Origin: Podospora bellae-mahoneyi
Taxonomy: Eukaryota; Ascomycota; Sordariomycetes; Sordariales; Podosporaceae
Length of the DNA stretch: 64,000 nucleotides
Direction of reading: 5' to 3'
Assembly: GCF_035222275.1 (NCBI RefSeq)
Contig: NW_026946359.1
Coordinates: forward strand, 5,704,001 to 5,768,000
A program made the position numbers and the translations under genes. The number at the start of each line of letters is the position of its first letter. The first letter of the stretch is position 1. Below, one piece after another: positions 37,506 to 47,859 of the stretch. Under the pieces are notes generated by a model, which saw nothing but the letters and a program-made list of their open reading frames with translations, was not told where the DNA came from and ran no database searches.

Positions 37506-40500
37506 GTTTATCAAGAAGGGAAAGGGAAAGTAATATTCCGGTTTGGAAGTCTTTGAGTTCAAAGTAGGTGGGGGGGGGAGCGGTTTGCAGACGGGGTTTG
37601 AAGGAAGAGGAGCAGTAGCAGCAGGGTTGGAATATCTGGGAGAGTTTTCTTTTTTCTTCAATTTCGGGAAGTTTCTATTGTAGTGTGGTTGGGATCGTGT
37701 AGTGATGTTTTTGTCTGTCTTACTTTTGTTTTTTTCTGTTTGTTTTCTACATAACACACAAGTCCAAGGTATTATTACCTTTTTAACATGAGCAAGAAAG
37801 TTTTTGTTGGAAAAGTTTTGGGGGTATAACTGGAGAAACAAGGGGCAGGGGGGTTTTTGAGTTGGGTGTAATGCTAGGAAGGTTTGAAAGACAGATGGGT
37901 TTTTTTTTTTTTTTTTCGCGTGTGTGTTGCGATGTTGTTTTTGCTTTGTGTTTCCTTGGGAGGGAAAAGCATTTAGTTTATTTGTTAATACCTATGTGTT
38001 TAAAGTTCTCAAGGGGGGGGTGATGGCTTTTTGTCTGTTGAGATAGTTTTGGGTGAGAATATAAGGGTGTCGAAAGTCAGTTTGTCTATTGGGCAGAATG
38101 TAGGGTTTGTTGGTGACTAAGTGGTACAATGATGAATGCAAGGGGGTTGGGAGGGTAGGTAGCCGATGTCATTATCAGAAGGAGGCTTGCATTCATTCAT
38201 TCAGCTTTGGTGGTGGTGTGAAGCGGGAGGGTAGACATGGTACGGCTGAACTGTAGAGTTAAACAGGACGGAGGATCATGACGAGTGCTACTACCGAATG
38301 TCCGCGATGGGGGAGGTTGAAGGAAGCTTTTGGGAAAGTGAGCCCCCGAGAAAGAGATTATGGACGTCATGTCCGCAGATTTGGCATCTGTGCGGTTTGT
38401 TGTGGCAGAATTGATCATCACCACCCTTGGTGATTCTTGATTGGGTTAACGGGAATTCATGCACCGGATCGACCGATTGATCGGCTTCTGGGATTTGTGG
38501 ATGGTGTGGTTGACTCTAGAGAAATCTTTCTTTTTCACTTCGAGGAGCTGGGAGAAAAGGATTGGGTAGGTTGTTGGCTCGGGAAGCAGGGGGGACGGAC
38601 GGTTGATCCGCTGTCACTTTGCAGGTGATGCATGTTGATGATGCATGGTGACCTGACGGGAAGACATAGGTAGGTACGAAGCTGATTTGACAGATCAAAG
38701 GGAGAGGTCAAAAGAAAGGGAAATGCCACACCGATATCGCTGTTGAGGAGAGAGGAGGGGGAGCGCGGGGGGGGGGGAGGGTTGGTTTGTGAGACTTTTT
38801 CCTGTTCGCCATGTTGATAGACACACTGAGTCTTGTCGTAGTTGAGACGGGTACAGAAAGGAAAAAGGTCTGGGTTGTCTTTTGATATGTCATATTTTTT
38901 CTTCTTCCTGTCGTCGATTTCTCGATGAAGCCAGGAGAAGGCCAACGGGAGTGCCGAACAGCCAAGTTGTTGTCAGTGTCTCTAGACGAATGCCAACGTA
39001 GCTCTCGCTTGCTTTTTGGTTCTCGAACGGACCGATCTTGGGCAGTTTGGCAGTCTGGTTGCTGCTGCAGTGCACCACTGCACCTCTGCCCTGTTGATGA
39101 AGCAGAAAAAAAAAAAAAAAAGAGATATTGCACAGACGCCCAAAGTGGGAAGACGAGGGATCGACGTTGTCCCAAACGGGGTTTTGGTCCTGGTTTTGCA
39201 TTCCCAAATCAAGAATAGGGTTTTGGTTAGCCTAGCGAATGGACATGCAGCTACTTTGTCTTTGCCGGTGAGGGCATCTCGATGGGTGTTCAACAAACGT
39301 CGTTGTACATTGTCCTCCCCTCCTAAATGGAGGATTTCTTGTGAGACTCCGTAAACGCGCGTCATGTTGCACTCAATCGGCAGGCAAAAAAGTGATAATC
39401 AGGGGATCAATGGAGAGGTGGACGGTGGGAGATACCCCGCTATGAACTCACCATGGAGCCATGTTGGTGTCTCTCACTGTGTCTTGCAGTAGTGCTGAGA
39501 TAGCTCTCAGGTGTGATTGTGATGTATGCCGAGTTGATCCGTCTGTCTTGGAGGAGGCCCAACTTCTTGTTTTGCATCAACGCATACCTCTCTCTCATCA
39601 CATTGTTATGAAGATGATGCAAAAGCAGCAAGACAGAGTATTGGTGACAGCTGTCAGCCCCCGAGCCGTCGAACGCCGTCACAGTGCACTTGTAACCGTT
39701 ACCAAATGTTACGGTGACCATACCCAACCGTTGCCCAGTCCAATCCGCTGACAAGGGTCTCCCCAGACTCGAGATATTGTGGGGTATCGGTAACGGGGGG
39801 GTGCCGGGGAGTGAGAAGCGGGAAAGGGGTCTCGCGGACAGGGGCATGTGACGATTTCAAATGTGAAATTGACATGTGTCGGGTACGGGAACAACGGGAT
39901 CTTTTTTTTTTTTTTTTCCTCTTGCTCTCTAACTTCTCCTACCGAGCCGTGGCGGCAACAAGGAAAAAGGAAGAATGCGCTCGGGCTCTTCACAGACACA
40001 GACAACAAGATTTCGGATCGAAGGGAGATCAGGGCCGAGACCTTGTTGGAGGGGGGAAAAAACCCAGGATCTACGCCAGACAGGAACGGGTGGAGGAGTG
40101 ACTGGGGGAAAGATGAGAGTCGGCTGTCCCCGGTGACATGACCCTCCGGAGCCACTCTGCGAGACATTTCACTGTTCTCCCTTGACTCCATCTGAGCGAT
40201 GGACGGTGATGATGTGGCCATGAAAAGAAAAAAATCCCGACAGCCTGGTTTTGGTTGGATTTGGGGTGGTGGAGAGCTATCTGCTGTGCGACTCGAACTG
40301 CAAAAACCCGTATGAGAATCCTGGCAGCTGAACCCCCAGATAAACAGTTTGAGGTCATTCTCTCCATCATTTGCGGGGAGGATGAGAGAAAAGAGAAGGT
40401 TTCTGCGCTCATCATGTATCATCTAGAATGCAGGAACAGGGGTGTGTGTGTAGGTGGTGTGTCCCTAAGATGGGCGTGTGTATGCGTGGGTAGGATTCGG

Positions 40501-41227
40501 ACCCGCGTACTGCGTCCAGCAAGTTAGACAACTTTGGCATTTTTGTCGAGTGTGGTGGTCCAATCATAAGGACAGGACTGGTGGTTCAAGACAGATTTCT
40601 CATATGACTTCTTTTTCCTTTCCGTCTGATCTAACGTCGTGGTAGATCTCCGCAAGCCAAGCCGCCTGGCGGATCTGACGGGTGGACGGATGAAGCTTAT
40701 CTCAACTGGAAAGGAATGAAAAACCTGATGGGGAACAGTGAGCTAACGGCCCGGCCGCTTGGACAACCGCTCAGTCTAGCCCCGACTGGGGGCCGGGGGG
40801 ACAAGGCCATCAGGTTCCTGTCTTGTCTCTTTTCTTACTCTCTCTTTCGGTCGTCCGAGATGACTGATTGATAGCTACCCGGATCTAAGTACATGGATAC
40901 AACATGATGGGAGAGGCTAAGACAAGTTATGCATTTCTGGGTCTGGGTGACCGACTGATGGTGATGTATTAATATCCCTCTGACGTCTCTCTCACATGCT
41001 TGCCCTCGGCCGTTCTTTTTGCTCTTATTATTTGCAGCGTGGACTATTACTTTTTGTGCTCTTACCCACTGCACATCGTCGTCATAAGCTGTCATAATCA
41101 ATACATCTCGACGACCGCTCTCATACGATCTGATATCAGTTGTTACTACCACCGGCAGCTACCTCCACAACCACTCTGTCTACGAGATATCGGTATTTGT
41201 CTCCATCTACATACTCCGACTGCCAAA
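37506..41227. other. Gene-free stretch of 3.7 kb
   Basis: The first 600 bases are G/T-rich and look like the RhoGEF 3' untranslated region. Beyond that only overlapping short frames occur. T or A runs lie near 37899-37916, 39107-39121 and 39901-39917. No gene, RNA or element family is recognised. Confidence 0.5.
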
Positions 41228-41641
41228 ATGAACGCCTGCCCATGTGCAAACTATTACAATGTATGCTTTCGCTATCGTCGCCTGAATCTTGGTGACGGAT
41301 ACTAACGGCTCTGACTTACATAGAGACCCAACCCGAACCGTTGCACAAATTACGTATCCAAGTTCGGCGAGCGGTGTAAGCTCTGCGTCGTGAGTCATAT
41401 CCCCATTCCTCTCGAAATTTGTCAAATGTTCAATTTCTAATCAGCTCTCACAAATTCTCAGACAGTCAAGGACGGCCAGTCAATGACGCGAGGCTTGCTG
41501 CCCGAGGATGAGCTGTGGATGACTGCCACACCGGGGTACAATGACCAAGCTTATGGCAGCGGCGGTAAGGGATCCAAGAGTGGCAACAAGAAATCTGGGA
41601 GTAGCAGTGGCGGGTACATATCCTCGTGGTTGAGGAAGTGA
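41228..41641 (+). CDS. Small Cys-containing protein of unknown function
   Basis: Three exons (41228-41260, 41324-41389, 41462-41641), joined by two phase-0 introns of 63 and 72 bases with good GT-AG ends, give 92 residues. An ACTAAC branch site precedes the first acceptor. The N-terminal third carries Cys4, Cys6, Cys18, Cys29 and Cys32 in a CPC...C...CKLC pattern that could bind one zinc ion. The middle (TRGLLPEDELWM) may be helical, and the tail is Gly/Ser/Lys-rich and ends SSWLRK. There is no signal peptide or membrane segment. The exons are too short to show as a long open frame, but every join keeps the frame and no stop intervenes. I do not recognise a named family. It ends towards the membrane-protein gene, 473 bases away. 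Confidence 0.65.
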
Positions 41642-42114
41642 CTGAGGAAGATGAAGTGACTTTTGGCTTTTGTCGGAATATTGGTGCTGGAAACCATGGC
41701 GCATAGGAAAGCCTTACAATAGGCTGGAGTTCACGGGGAAGGGATACTGGAGTCTTGGAGTTGTACTTTTGTTTCGTGATGGGATGGGAAAAGGCACAGA
41801 CTGAACTTTGGGATTTGGCAACTTGAGTAGAAGGGGCATTCAACTGGAACGGTACCAAATATACTATAGACGGGGTAGGAACAATCAACACAGGACTTTA
41901 TCATATACAATAACAGTTCATCAAGCATCAAAGCTATGCTCCCTCTTACAATCCAAAATGATCCCCCCATGCGCCGCCCCGTACCTAACTCCAAAAAAAA
42001 ATGATCATATCTCATACTCAAAAGAAATGGTGGGCTTCTTTTTTTCCATCACACGCGTGAAGTTGGACCCCCCGGCCCTACCCAGTCTCAGTTCCCGCCA
42101 GCACGCCCAGACAA
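41642..42114. other. Convergent 3' flanks
   Basis: A gap of 473 bases between two genes ending towards each other. Nothing beyond probable untranslated sequence is seen. Confidence 0.6.
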
Positions 42115-42793
42115 TCAGTACAACCTCCTCTGATACCACCCCCTTTCTTCACCTTGCGCCAGTCTCATCAGCTCCTCCTTGATCCTCTTCCGTCTCTCCG
42201 CTCTGCTGATTGGTTTCTGTGGCCCTTCCTCCCCGTCTTCCCCTTCTTGCTCACCATCGTCTCCTTCTGTCTTCTTCTCAGCCTTCTTACTAGTCCTCAT
42301 CCACCCAAGCAGCCCCCCCTCCTTCTTTTCCTTCTCCTCCACCTGCTTCTTCTCAGCCAGCACCTCCTCCTCAGTGGGAACAGTAGAAACAACAGAGATC
42401 ACCACCTCCCTCTCCCGTTCCAGCTCCTTTTCCTTCTCCTCCTCCAACAAGATTTCTTTCAGTGGTCTCGGCGGGCGGGAGATATTCTCATCCTCGATGA
42501 TCACTATCGTCCCATCCTCGAGCTCAGTGGTCGATTGCTTGAACCGATCAGGGAGGAAGATTTTGGGGGAGGGTTTAGGGCGGTTGATGCTCGCTCTAAT
42601 TTCGCGGAGGGTGCGTTGTTGGATTGTGTACCCTGACAGGAAGAGAGCTAAAGTGAAGAAGAATACTATTTTGCGGAGGGGGTGGGTGGGTGGAATGTTA
42701 GTGACATGGAACATGGGACACGGGAAGGACGGGTAGGTGCATACCGACGCCGGAGGAGACGGCTATGGAGACTTGGCTGGAGGTGAGGAGCAT
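42115..42793 (-). CDS. N-terminally membrane-anchored protein, function unknown
   Basis: Two exons (42793-42745, 42665-42115) with a 79-base GTATGC...TAG intron in phase 1 give 199 residues. A hydrophobic segment at about 10-28 spans the intron join (IAVSSGV-VFFFTLALFLSGY) and should anchor the protein in a membrane. The rest is hydrophilic: a conserved-looking RPKPSPKIFLPDRF block, an acidic and Lys-rich coiled-coil region and a basic end with SRAERRKRIKEELMRL. The topology suggests a small single-pass protein of mitochondria or endoplasmic reticulum, but the compartment cannot be told from sequence. I believe similar proteins exist in other filamentous ascomycetes, without known role. Its ATG is preceded on the coding strand by an A-rich leader. 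Confidence 0.75.
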
Positions 42794-43360
42794 TGTTTTT
42801 TTTTTTTTTTTGTTTTTTTTGTGTGTGTGTGGGTATGTGTGTGTATCTGTGTGTTTGTCGTCTGTCCCTCCTTGCTCGTGCGTGCGTGTGTGCTTGTGGT
42901 TCCCGAGAGGCTGAGGTGTATATATATATATATATATTTATATGTATGTATGTATCAATAGAGGATGTTGTTGCTACAACAGCTCAACAGAGAAGTCATC
43001 CATGGTTTGGTAAAGAGAGAGTGGTCACACTTGGATTTTGTACCCACCCACGCCAACCTTGGCTTGTCCCTCCAACCAAAGAGCGAGGCGGCGGCGTGCC
43101 TTGGAACACCCCCGGTCTCAACACCACGAACCGCAGTTGGACGGGCAACAATCGGTTATCTGCTGTGGCGCCGCGCGTGCCAAGCAAAAGCTGGGGGGAA
43201 GCTCTTCTTCTTCTTGGCACCCTCTTTCCCCAAAGCCCCACATAAATTTCAGTGTGGGGCACCATCTTTCGCGGCGCGCTCTGCGTCCTTCTCCAATATA
43301 TGTTCGCGATTCAAACATCCCAATCCCCATCCCCCCTCAAGCCGACCACACACAATCACA
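42794..43360. promoter_or_regulatory. Divergent promoter with T, GT and TA microsatellites
   Basis: This 567-base gap lies between two genes reading apart. It contains T runs (42796-42820), a GT-rich tract (about 42821-42860) and an alternating TA/GTAT tract (about 42918-42955). An in-frame extension of PRP38 upstream to 42965 exists but lacks family sequence, so the ATG at 43361 was preferred. Confidence 0.6.
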
Positions 43361-44341
43361 ATGACCGACCGCAAACCCAAAACGTCTGAATTCCACCGCG
43401 CCGACGAACGCCGCTTTCTCGACGAGCGCGGCTCCTCGGGTCCCCTAGCCCCCAACGGCCTCAACCCAGCCACCATCCTCGAAAAAGCCGTCCGCGAGCG
43501 CATAGTCGATTCCTACTTTTACAAAGAGCAATGTTACGCCATCAACGAAGCGGACATTGTTGACAGGGTAGTCGAGCACGTCGACCACATCGGCGGCGTA
43601 ACCGGGACGGTCCAAAAGCCCACGCCGTTCCTCTGCCTTGCCTTTAAACTCCTGCAGCTTGCACCAAACGATGATATCTTGAACGAGTATCTCAATTTCG
43701 GGGGTGAGAAGTTCAAGTATCTGAGGGCGTTGGCCGTGTTTTATATTAGGTTGACGAGGCAGGACAAGGATGTTTATACGAGGCTGGAGCCGTTCTTGGA
43801 GGACAGGAGGAAGTTGAGGAGGAAGGGGAGGAACGGGGTTAGTTTGACGTACATGGATGAGTTTGTGGATGATTTGCTGGTCAAGGACAGGGTGTGTGCG
43901 ACGAGTTTGTGGAAGATGAGGAGGAGGGATGTGTTGGAGGATTTGGAGCTGTTGGAGCCGAGGGTTAGTCCGTTGGGGAGTTTGGAGGATTTGCTTGAGG
44001 AGGAGGAGGAGGATGAGGAGATGAAGGATGGGGGAGAGGATAAAAATGGGAGGGGTGGGAGTGGGGGTGAGAGGTCGAGGTCGAGGTCATATTCGAGGTC
44101 GAGATCAGCGGACAGGCGGGATTCAAGGTCGAGGTCATATTCGAGGTCTAGGTCGAGATCAAGATCAAGGTCAAGGTCAAGGTCAAGGTCTAGGTCTGGG
44201 AGGTATAGGTCACGGTCCAGGTCGGGATCGAGGCACAGGTCGCCATCACGCTCGAGGTCGAGGGGAGAGCGGTCAGATCACGACAGGATGGATATTGACA
44301 GGTCTGACAGGGACCGTGAGGAGGGCGAGGCAAGTCCTTGA
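43361..44341 (+). CDS. prp38: Pre-mRNA splicing factor 38 (PRP38) with RS tail
   Basis: A single exon encodes 326 residues. The PRP38 domain spans about 30-205 (NPATILEKAVRERI, EHVDHIGG, PTPFLCLAFKLLQL, YLRALAVFYIRLT, LLVKDRVCATSLWKM). It is followed by an acidic segment (LEEEEEDEEMKDG) and an Arg/Ser repeat tail at about 240-315. PRP38 belongs to the U4/U6.U5 tri-snRNP B-complex proteins and is needed for spliceosome activation. Yeast PRP38 lacks the long RS tail, while animal and many filamentous fungal forms have it. The ATG is chosen where family sequence (RKPKTSEFHRADERRFLDERG) begins. The lack of introns is notable in a window where most genes have them. It converges on GatA with a gap of only 137 bases. 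Confidence 0.93.
   Translation: MTDRKPKTSEFHRADERRFLDERGSSGPLAPNGLNPATILEKAVRERIVDSYFYKEQCYAINEADIVDRVVEHVDHIGGVTGTVQKPTPFLCLAFKLLQLAPNDDILNEYLNFGGEKFKYLRALAVFYIRLTRQDKDVYTRLEPFLEDRRKLRRKGRNGVSLTYMDEFVDDLLVKDRVCATSLWKMRRRDVLEDLELLEPRVSPLGSLEDLLEEEEEDEEMKDGGEDKNGRGGSGGERSRSRSYSRSRSADRRDSRSRSYSRSRSRSRSRSRSRSRSRSGRYRSRSRSGSRHRSPSRSRSRGERSDHDRMDIDRSDRDREEGEASP
44071..44266 (+). repeat. Hexamer-like repeat coding the RS tail
   Basis: Degenerate AGGTCG/AGGTCA hexamers in tandem encode Arg-Ser dipeptides of PRP38. Such arrays expand and contract by slippage in units of six without breaking the frame. Confidence 0.85.
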
Positions 44342-44478
44342 ACTCTGGAATCAAGGCAGGGGTGGAAAGGTATCAGGGTGGGTATCTTGAGGGTCTAAAG
44401 GACCGATCCGCATCTAGGCACAACCAACATGCATACATGTACAATAATACCTTAAATCACATGTTCGTACAAAGTGCC

Positions 44479-46002
44479 TTATGTTCTGACCTCCTTGGCC
44501 ACAGCATCCGCAACATCCAGCAGCCTTGCATCGTCCCAGTACTGCCCGATCAACTGCAGTCCTGCTGCTCCTTCGGTCGCCACCTTCATCGGCACGCTAA
44601 TCGCTGGCAGGCCCGCCAAGCTGGCCGGCACAGTAAACACATCATTCATATACGCATCCACCGGCTGCTGCTCCATCACCCCCTTCAGCTTAGGAGCCAA
44701 TGTCGGCGCTGTAGGACACAGCAGAAAGTCCACCTCCTCCGGTCCCCATTTGTCCTCCATCTCCACCTCCTCAGGCAGATCACTCAGCTCGAACGTCTCC
44801 CTCTCTTGCAGCGGGTTCTCCAGCGCAAACACCCTGTTGAAATCCCTCCTCACCAGTCTCCGCACTCGTTGCGCCTTTATAAAGTAGTTGTCCATCGCCT
44901 CTGAACTGAGGGTATATGAGCCCAGCAAGATCCGCCTCTTGACCTCCTCACCGAAACCCTTTCCTCTTGTCGAGGCGTAGAGAACACCTCCGGCTGATGC
45001 ATCGCTTGCTCCCTCAGCGTCCCTCGCTCCATAGCGTACCCCGTCGTATTTTGCCAGGTTGGAAGACGCCTCGGCCGGAGCAATGACGTAGTACGCCGCG
45101 AGGGCATGTTTAGTTGTCGGCAGCGACACTGGTACGATCCTAGCCCCGGCATCTTGTAACCTCTTCGCAGCGGCAGCCCAGGCATCCCGGATCTCGGGGT
45201 CGAGCTCGGCGATGTTGTACTCGAGTGGGATACCAAATTTCAGCCCTTCCAACTCTGTAGTTTGACCTTGTCGGCTGCGATAGCCCCTTCGCTGAGCAGC
45301 GCATCTTTTCCTGGCCGCCGCAGTCAAACTCGTCGGATCATTGCTGTCGTGTTCCTTCCACAGCCCTCGCTCTCCAACAATCAACTCCTTTAGTGGGTTG
45401 ATCTGCTTGCTGAGAAAGCCCACTGTGTCTAGGCTGTTGGCGTAAGGAATGACTCCATAGCGTGAGATCATTCCGTAGGAGGGCTTATACCCGATGATAC
45501 CGGTGTATGCCGCTGGTAGTCTTACCGATCCACCCGTGTCTGTCCCGAGAGCAAGTTCTACCTCCCCGTTGGCTACTGCTACGGCGCTGCCTCCTGAGCT
45601 GCCGCCTGCTGATGTTTCTGGGGGGGTGTCTTGAGATACTGGACCATAGTGGGAGTATATCGAGTGGCTTCCCATGCCGAACTCATCGAGATTAGTCTTG
45701 CCCGTAATCACTGCGCCGCGGGCGCGGAGCTGGGTAATGATTGTGGCTTCGATGGGGGAGACGTAAGATTTGGAGAGGATGCCGGAGGCGCATGTTGTTG
45801 GGAGGCCTGGGATTGTGGTGGCTATGTTGTCTTTTACGGCGAGAGTGAATTGTTTTGGACTGGGAGAAGAAGACGGAGCCGGTTGGGGTGGTGGTGGTAT
45901 TGGCTCGGCGGGGTGTGTAATGAAGTGGTTGAGAAGACGGCGTTGTGAGGTGAGGCTCACAACGCGCAGCCGGGCACCCCGGAGACCCGACCGGGATAGC
46001 AT
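44479..46002 (-). CDS. her2: Mitochondrial glutamyl-tRNA(Gln) amidotransferase subunit A
   Basis: One exon encodes 507 residues from the ATG at 46002. The first 30 residues are basic and lack acidic residues (Arg/Leu/Ser-rich), a mitochondrial targeting sequence. The amidase-signature fold is clear: Lys57 in AVKDNI, cis-Ser135 in SAGGSSGGSA, and nucleophile Ser159 in GTDTGGSVRLPA, with the 24-residue Ser-Ser spacing of bacterial GatA. A further block, GIIGYKPSYGMISRYGVIPYA, is typical of GatA rather than of general amidases. The enzyme releases ammonia from glutamine to turn Glu-tRNA(Gln) into Gln-tRNA(Gln) in mitochondria, in a complex with GatB and, in fungi, GatF. An upstream in-frame non-ATG extension was ignored. 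It diverges from the DUF4336 gene. Confidence 0.93.
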   Translation of the reverse strand: MLSRSGLRGARLRVVSLTSQRRLLNHFITHPAEPIPPPPQPAPSSSPSPKQFTLAVKDNIATTIPGLPTTCASGILSKSYVSPIEATIITQLRARGAVITGKTNLDEFGMGSHSIYSHYGPVSQDTPPETSAGGSSGGSAVAVANGEVELALGTDTGGSVRLPAAYTGIIGYKPSYGMISRYGVIPYANSLDTVGFLSKQINPLKELIVGERGLWKEHDSNDPTSLTAAARKRCAAQRRGYRSRQGQTTELEGLKFGIPLEYNIAELDPEIRDAWAAAAKRLQDAGARIVPVSLPTTKHALAAYYVIAPAEASSNLAKYDGVRYGARDAEGASDASAGGVLYASTRGKGFGEEVKRRILLGSYTLSSEAMDNYFIKAQRVRRLVRRDFNRVFALENPLQERETFELSDLPEEVEMEDKWGPEEVDFLLCPTAPTLAPKLKGVMEQQPVDAYMNDVFTVPASLAGLPAISVPMKVATEGAAGLQLIGQYWDDARLLDVADAVAKEVRT

Positions 46003-47028
46003 TGGGCTAGCTTTCGATATTACAGCCAACGATTTGTCGACTCCAACTGGCTCAAACGGGGGCGTGGTCCGGCATCATTGAAGCTTGTCGTGATCGGGTT
46101 GATGTGTTGGTGGTGTTGAAGATTGATAAGATTCATGAGCTCCGATAAGGGTTAGGGTGTGGCGCAAGCTCCTCAACCCTGGCCATCAACGTTGCATTTG
46201 CACCGGGCACGATGTCGTCACCGAAACCCGATCTTGAGAATGGAGAGCCGCCAGGGGGACGGATGAATAATCCACCTGACAGGAAACGGCCAGGAGCTTT
46301 CAGTTCAGCCGCTTGATAGATCACAAGCACCAGGCGGTCCCCATGTGAAATTTGAGTTTGTGCCATTCCAAATCGTTTTTGAGTGCTGAGGTCATCCCAG
46401 CTGCCGAGGTCAATTTCCAAATTCAGGGGACCTTTTGCACCCTTGATCGCATTAACCTCACTCCTGCGATTGCGGCATCCCCGTCGCAATTATACGCATC
46501 GAGACTCTATTGGTAAATATCCGCTTTAAAATTCGAGAAAGCTGTTCTTTGTCGTTCCATGCGCGTGATTTGCAACCGCCAGGCACTCCGTTTGTAGTGA
46601 GGCGCAGCTTTGTTCACACCACCTCCCAATTACTAAGTGCCATGCCAAGAATCGTCCCATCACCATTGCGTTTTCTCAAATACGGCCTTGTAAGTGACGA
46701 TGTCATACCATATAAGAGTGGAAACACATCATCTGTTCTCTTGGGCTCATTAATTGACTTCTCGTTTTCACAGCCAAAACAACATCACCATCACCAGCAA
46801 CCACTTAGAGCTTTATTCAGACCAACCCACCAATACCAACCTCTCAGACATCAGTCTCAAGGCCCGCGCCAGTCTCGCGGCGGTTACAACTACAACTACG
46901 ACCACAACTCTTACCGTCAATACAGGCCTCCAAATCGCTGGTCTATCAAAAGACACATCGGCAAAGGCTACTTGGAAGCTCTCATCCTCATCTTCTTCCT
47001 CTACAAGTACAAGTACCCAAAAGCAATC
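46003..47028. promoter_or_regulatory. Divergent promoter and spliced leader of the DUF4336 gene
   Basis: The right part is the probable leader of the DUF4336 gene. It holds a clear intron (GTAAGT at 46690 to TTTTCACAG ending 46773, 84 bases). The frame of the downstream gene stays open through the whole leader from about 46510, with an ATG at 46642. Translation from there would add a basic N-terminal extension with a short hydrophobic segment, with or without the intron. A minus-strand frame at 46133-46489 shows no recognisable family. Confidence 0.5.
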
Positions 47029-47859
47029 ATGTCCTCCTCCCTCATCCCCGACAACCCCGACGAGGTAATGGTCATCCGCGACCTCACCCCCAACGTCGCC
47101 ATCTTTTCTGTACCCTTCTCCCGTTTCGGTAAAATCCCCATCGGCGGCCGCGGCACCGCTGTCCGCCTCACCTCCGGCTCCATCGCAGTCTTCTCCCCCG
47201 TCGCGCTGACGGAAGCCACCAAAGCCAAGATCGCTTCCTGGGGAGGTCAAGTCAAGTACCTGGTCGCGACGGACATTGAACACCACATCTTCCTCTCGGA
47301 ATGGAAAAAAGCCTACCCCGCGGCGAAATTAATCGGCCCAGAAGGTCTCCCCGAGAAGCGCCTCAAGGTGAAGAACGACCCTAAAATCGGCCACGAACCG
47401 TTTGATGTTGTCATTGGCAAAAACACACCCAGGCCGTACTCGGTAGATGTCGAGTTCGACAAAGACTTCGAGGTGGAGTATATCGCCTCTCATCCCAACA
47501 AGGAAGTGGTGTTTTTGTATAAACCGGACAAGGTGCTCATCGAGGCGGATTTGTTGTTTAATTTGCCTGCGACGGAGCAGTACTCAAAGGTACCGGAGGA
47601 GAAGAAGCCGAAGCCGGGGTTGTTAGGGGGATGGTTTATGGGGATGAACAGTACGGAGGGAGAGGCGAAGGGGATGAAGAGGTTTTTGTGGTGGGTTGTG
47701 AGCAGGGCGGATAGGGACGGGTTCAACGAGATTGTGGGGAGGATGTATAGGGATTGGGATTTTGAGGTGATTGTGCCCTGTCATGGGGAGGTTATTGAAA
47801 AGGGGGCGAAGGAGGTCTGGGGGAGGGTGTTTGAGTGGCACTTGGAGGGGAAGAAGTGA
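47029..47859 (+). CDS. DUF4336 domain protein (metallo-beta-lactamase-like fold)
   Basis: From the ATG at 47029 the product has 276 residues. The start is placed where family-like sequence begins (IPDNPDEVMVIRDLTPNVAIF). Recognisable DUF4336 blocks are GRGTAVRLTSGSIAVFSPVALT, DIEHHIFLSEWKKAYPAAKLIGPEGL, KPDKVLIEADLLFNLPA and VIVPCHGEVIEKGA near the end. The fold resembles metallo-beta-lactamases, with HH and CHGE as possible metal-site remnants. Fungal members have no firm function. An alternative start at 46642, spliced or unspliced, would add roughly 100 residues and could alter location. The 3' third shifts to G-rich codons. Confidence 0.85.
   Translation: MSSSLIPDNPDEVMVIRDLTPNVAIFSVPFSRFGKIPIGGRGTAVRLTSGSIAVFSPVALTEATKAKIASWGGQVKYLVATDIEHHIFLSEWKKAYPAAKLIGPEGLPEKRLKVKNDPKIGHEPFDVVIGKNTPRPYSVDVEFDKDFEVEYIASHPNKEVVFLYKPDKVLIEADLLFNLPATEQYSKVPEEKKPKPGLLGGWFMGMNSTEGEAKGMKRFLWWVVSRADRDGFNEIVGRMYRDWDFEVIVPCHGEVIEKGAKEVWGRVFEWHLEGKK

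Noticed and set aside
42965-43360. In-frame extension of PRP38 to an upstream start
   Set aside because: The added 132 codons do not resemble the family, and the sequence looks like promoter and leader. The ATG at 43361 begins the conserved protein.
46133-46489. 118-codon frame on the - strand between the GatA and DUF4336 genes
   Set aside because: It lies in a divergent promoter, has no recognised family and has no exon partner. It could be a small gene, but the support is too thin.
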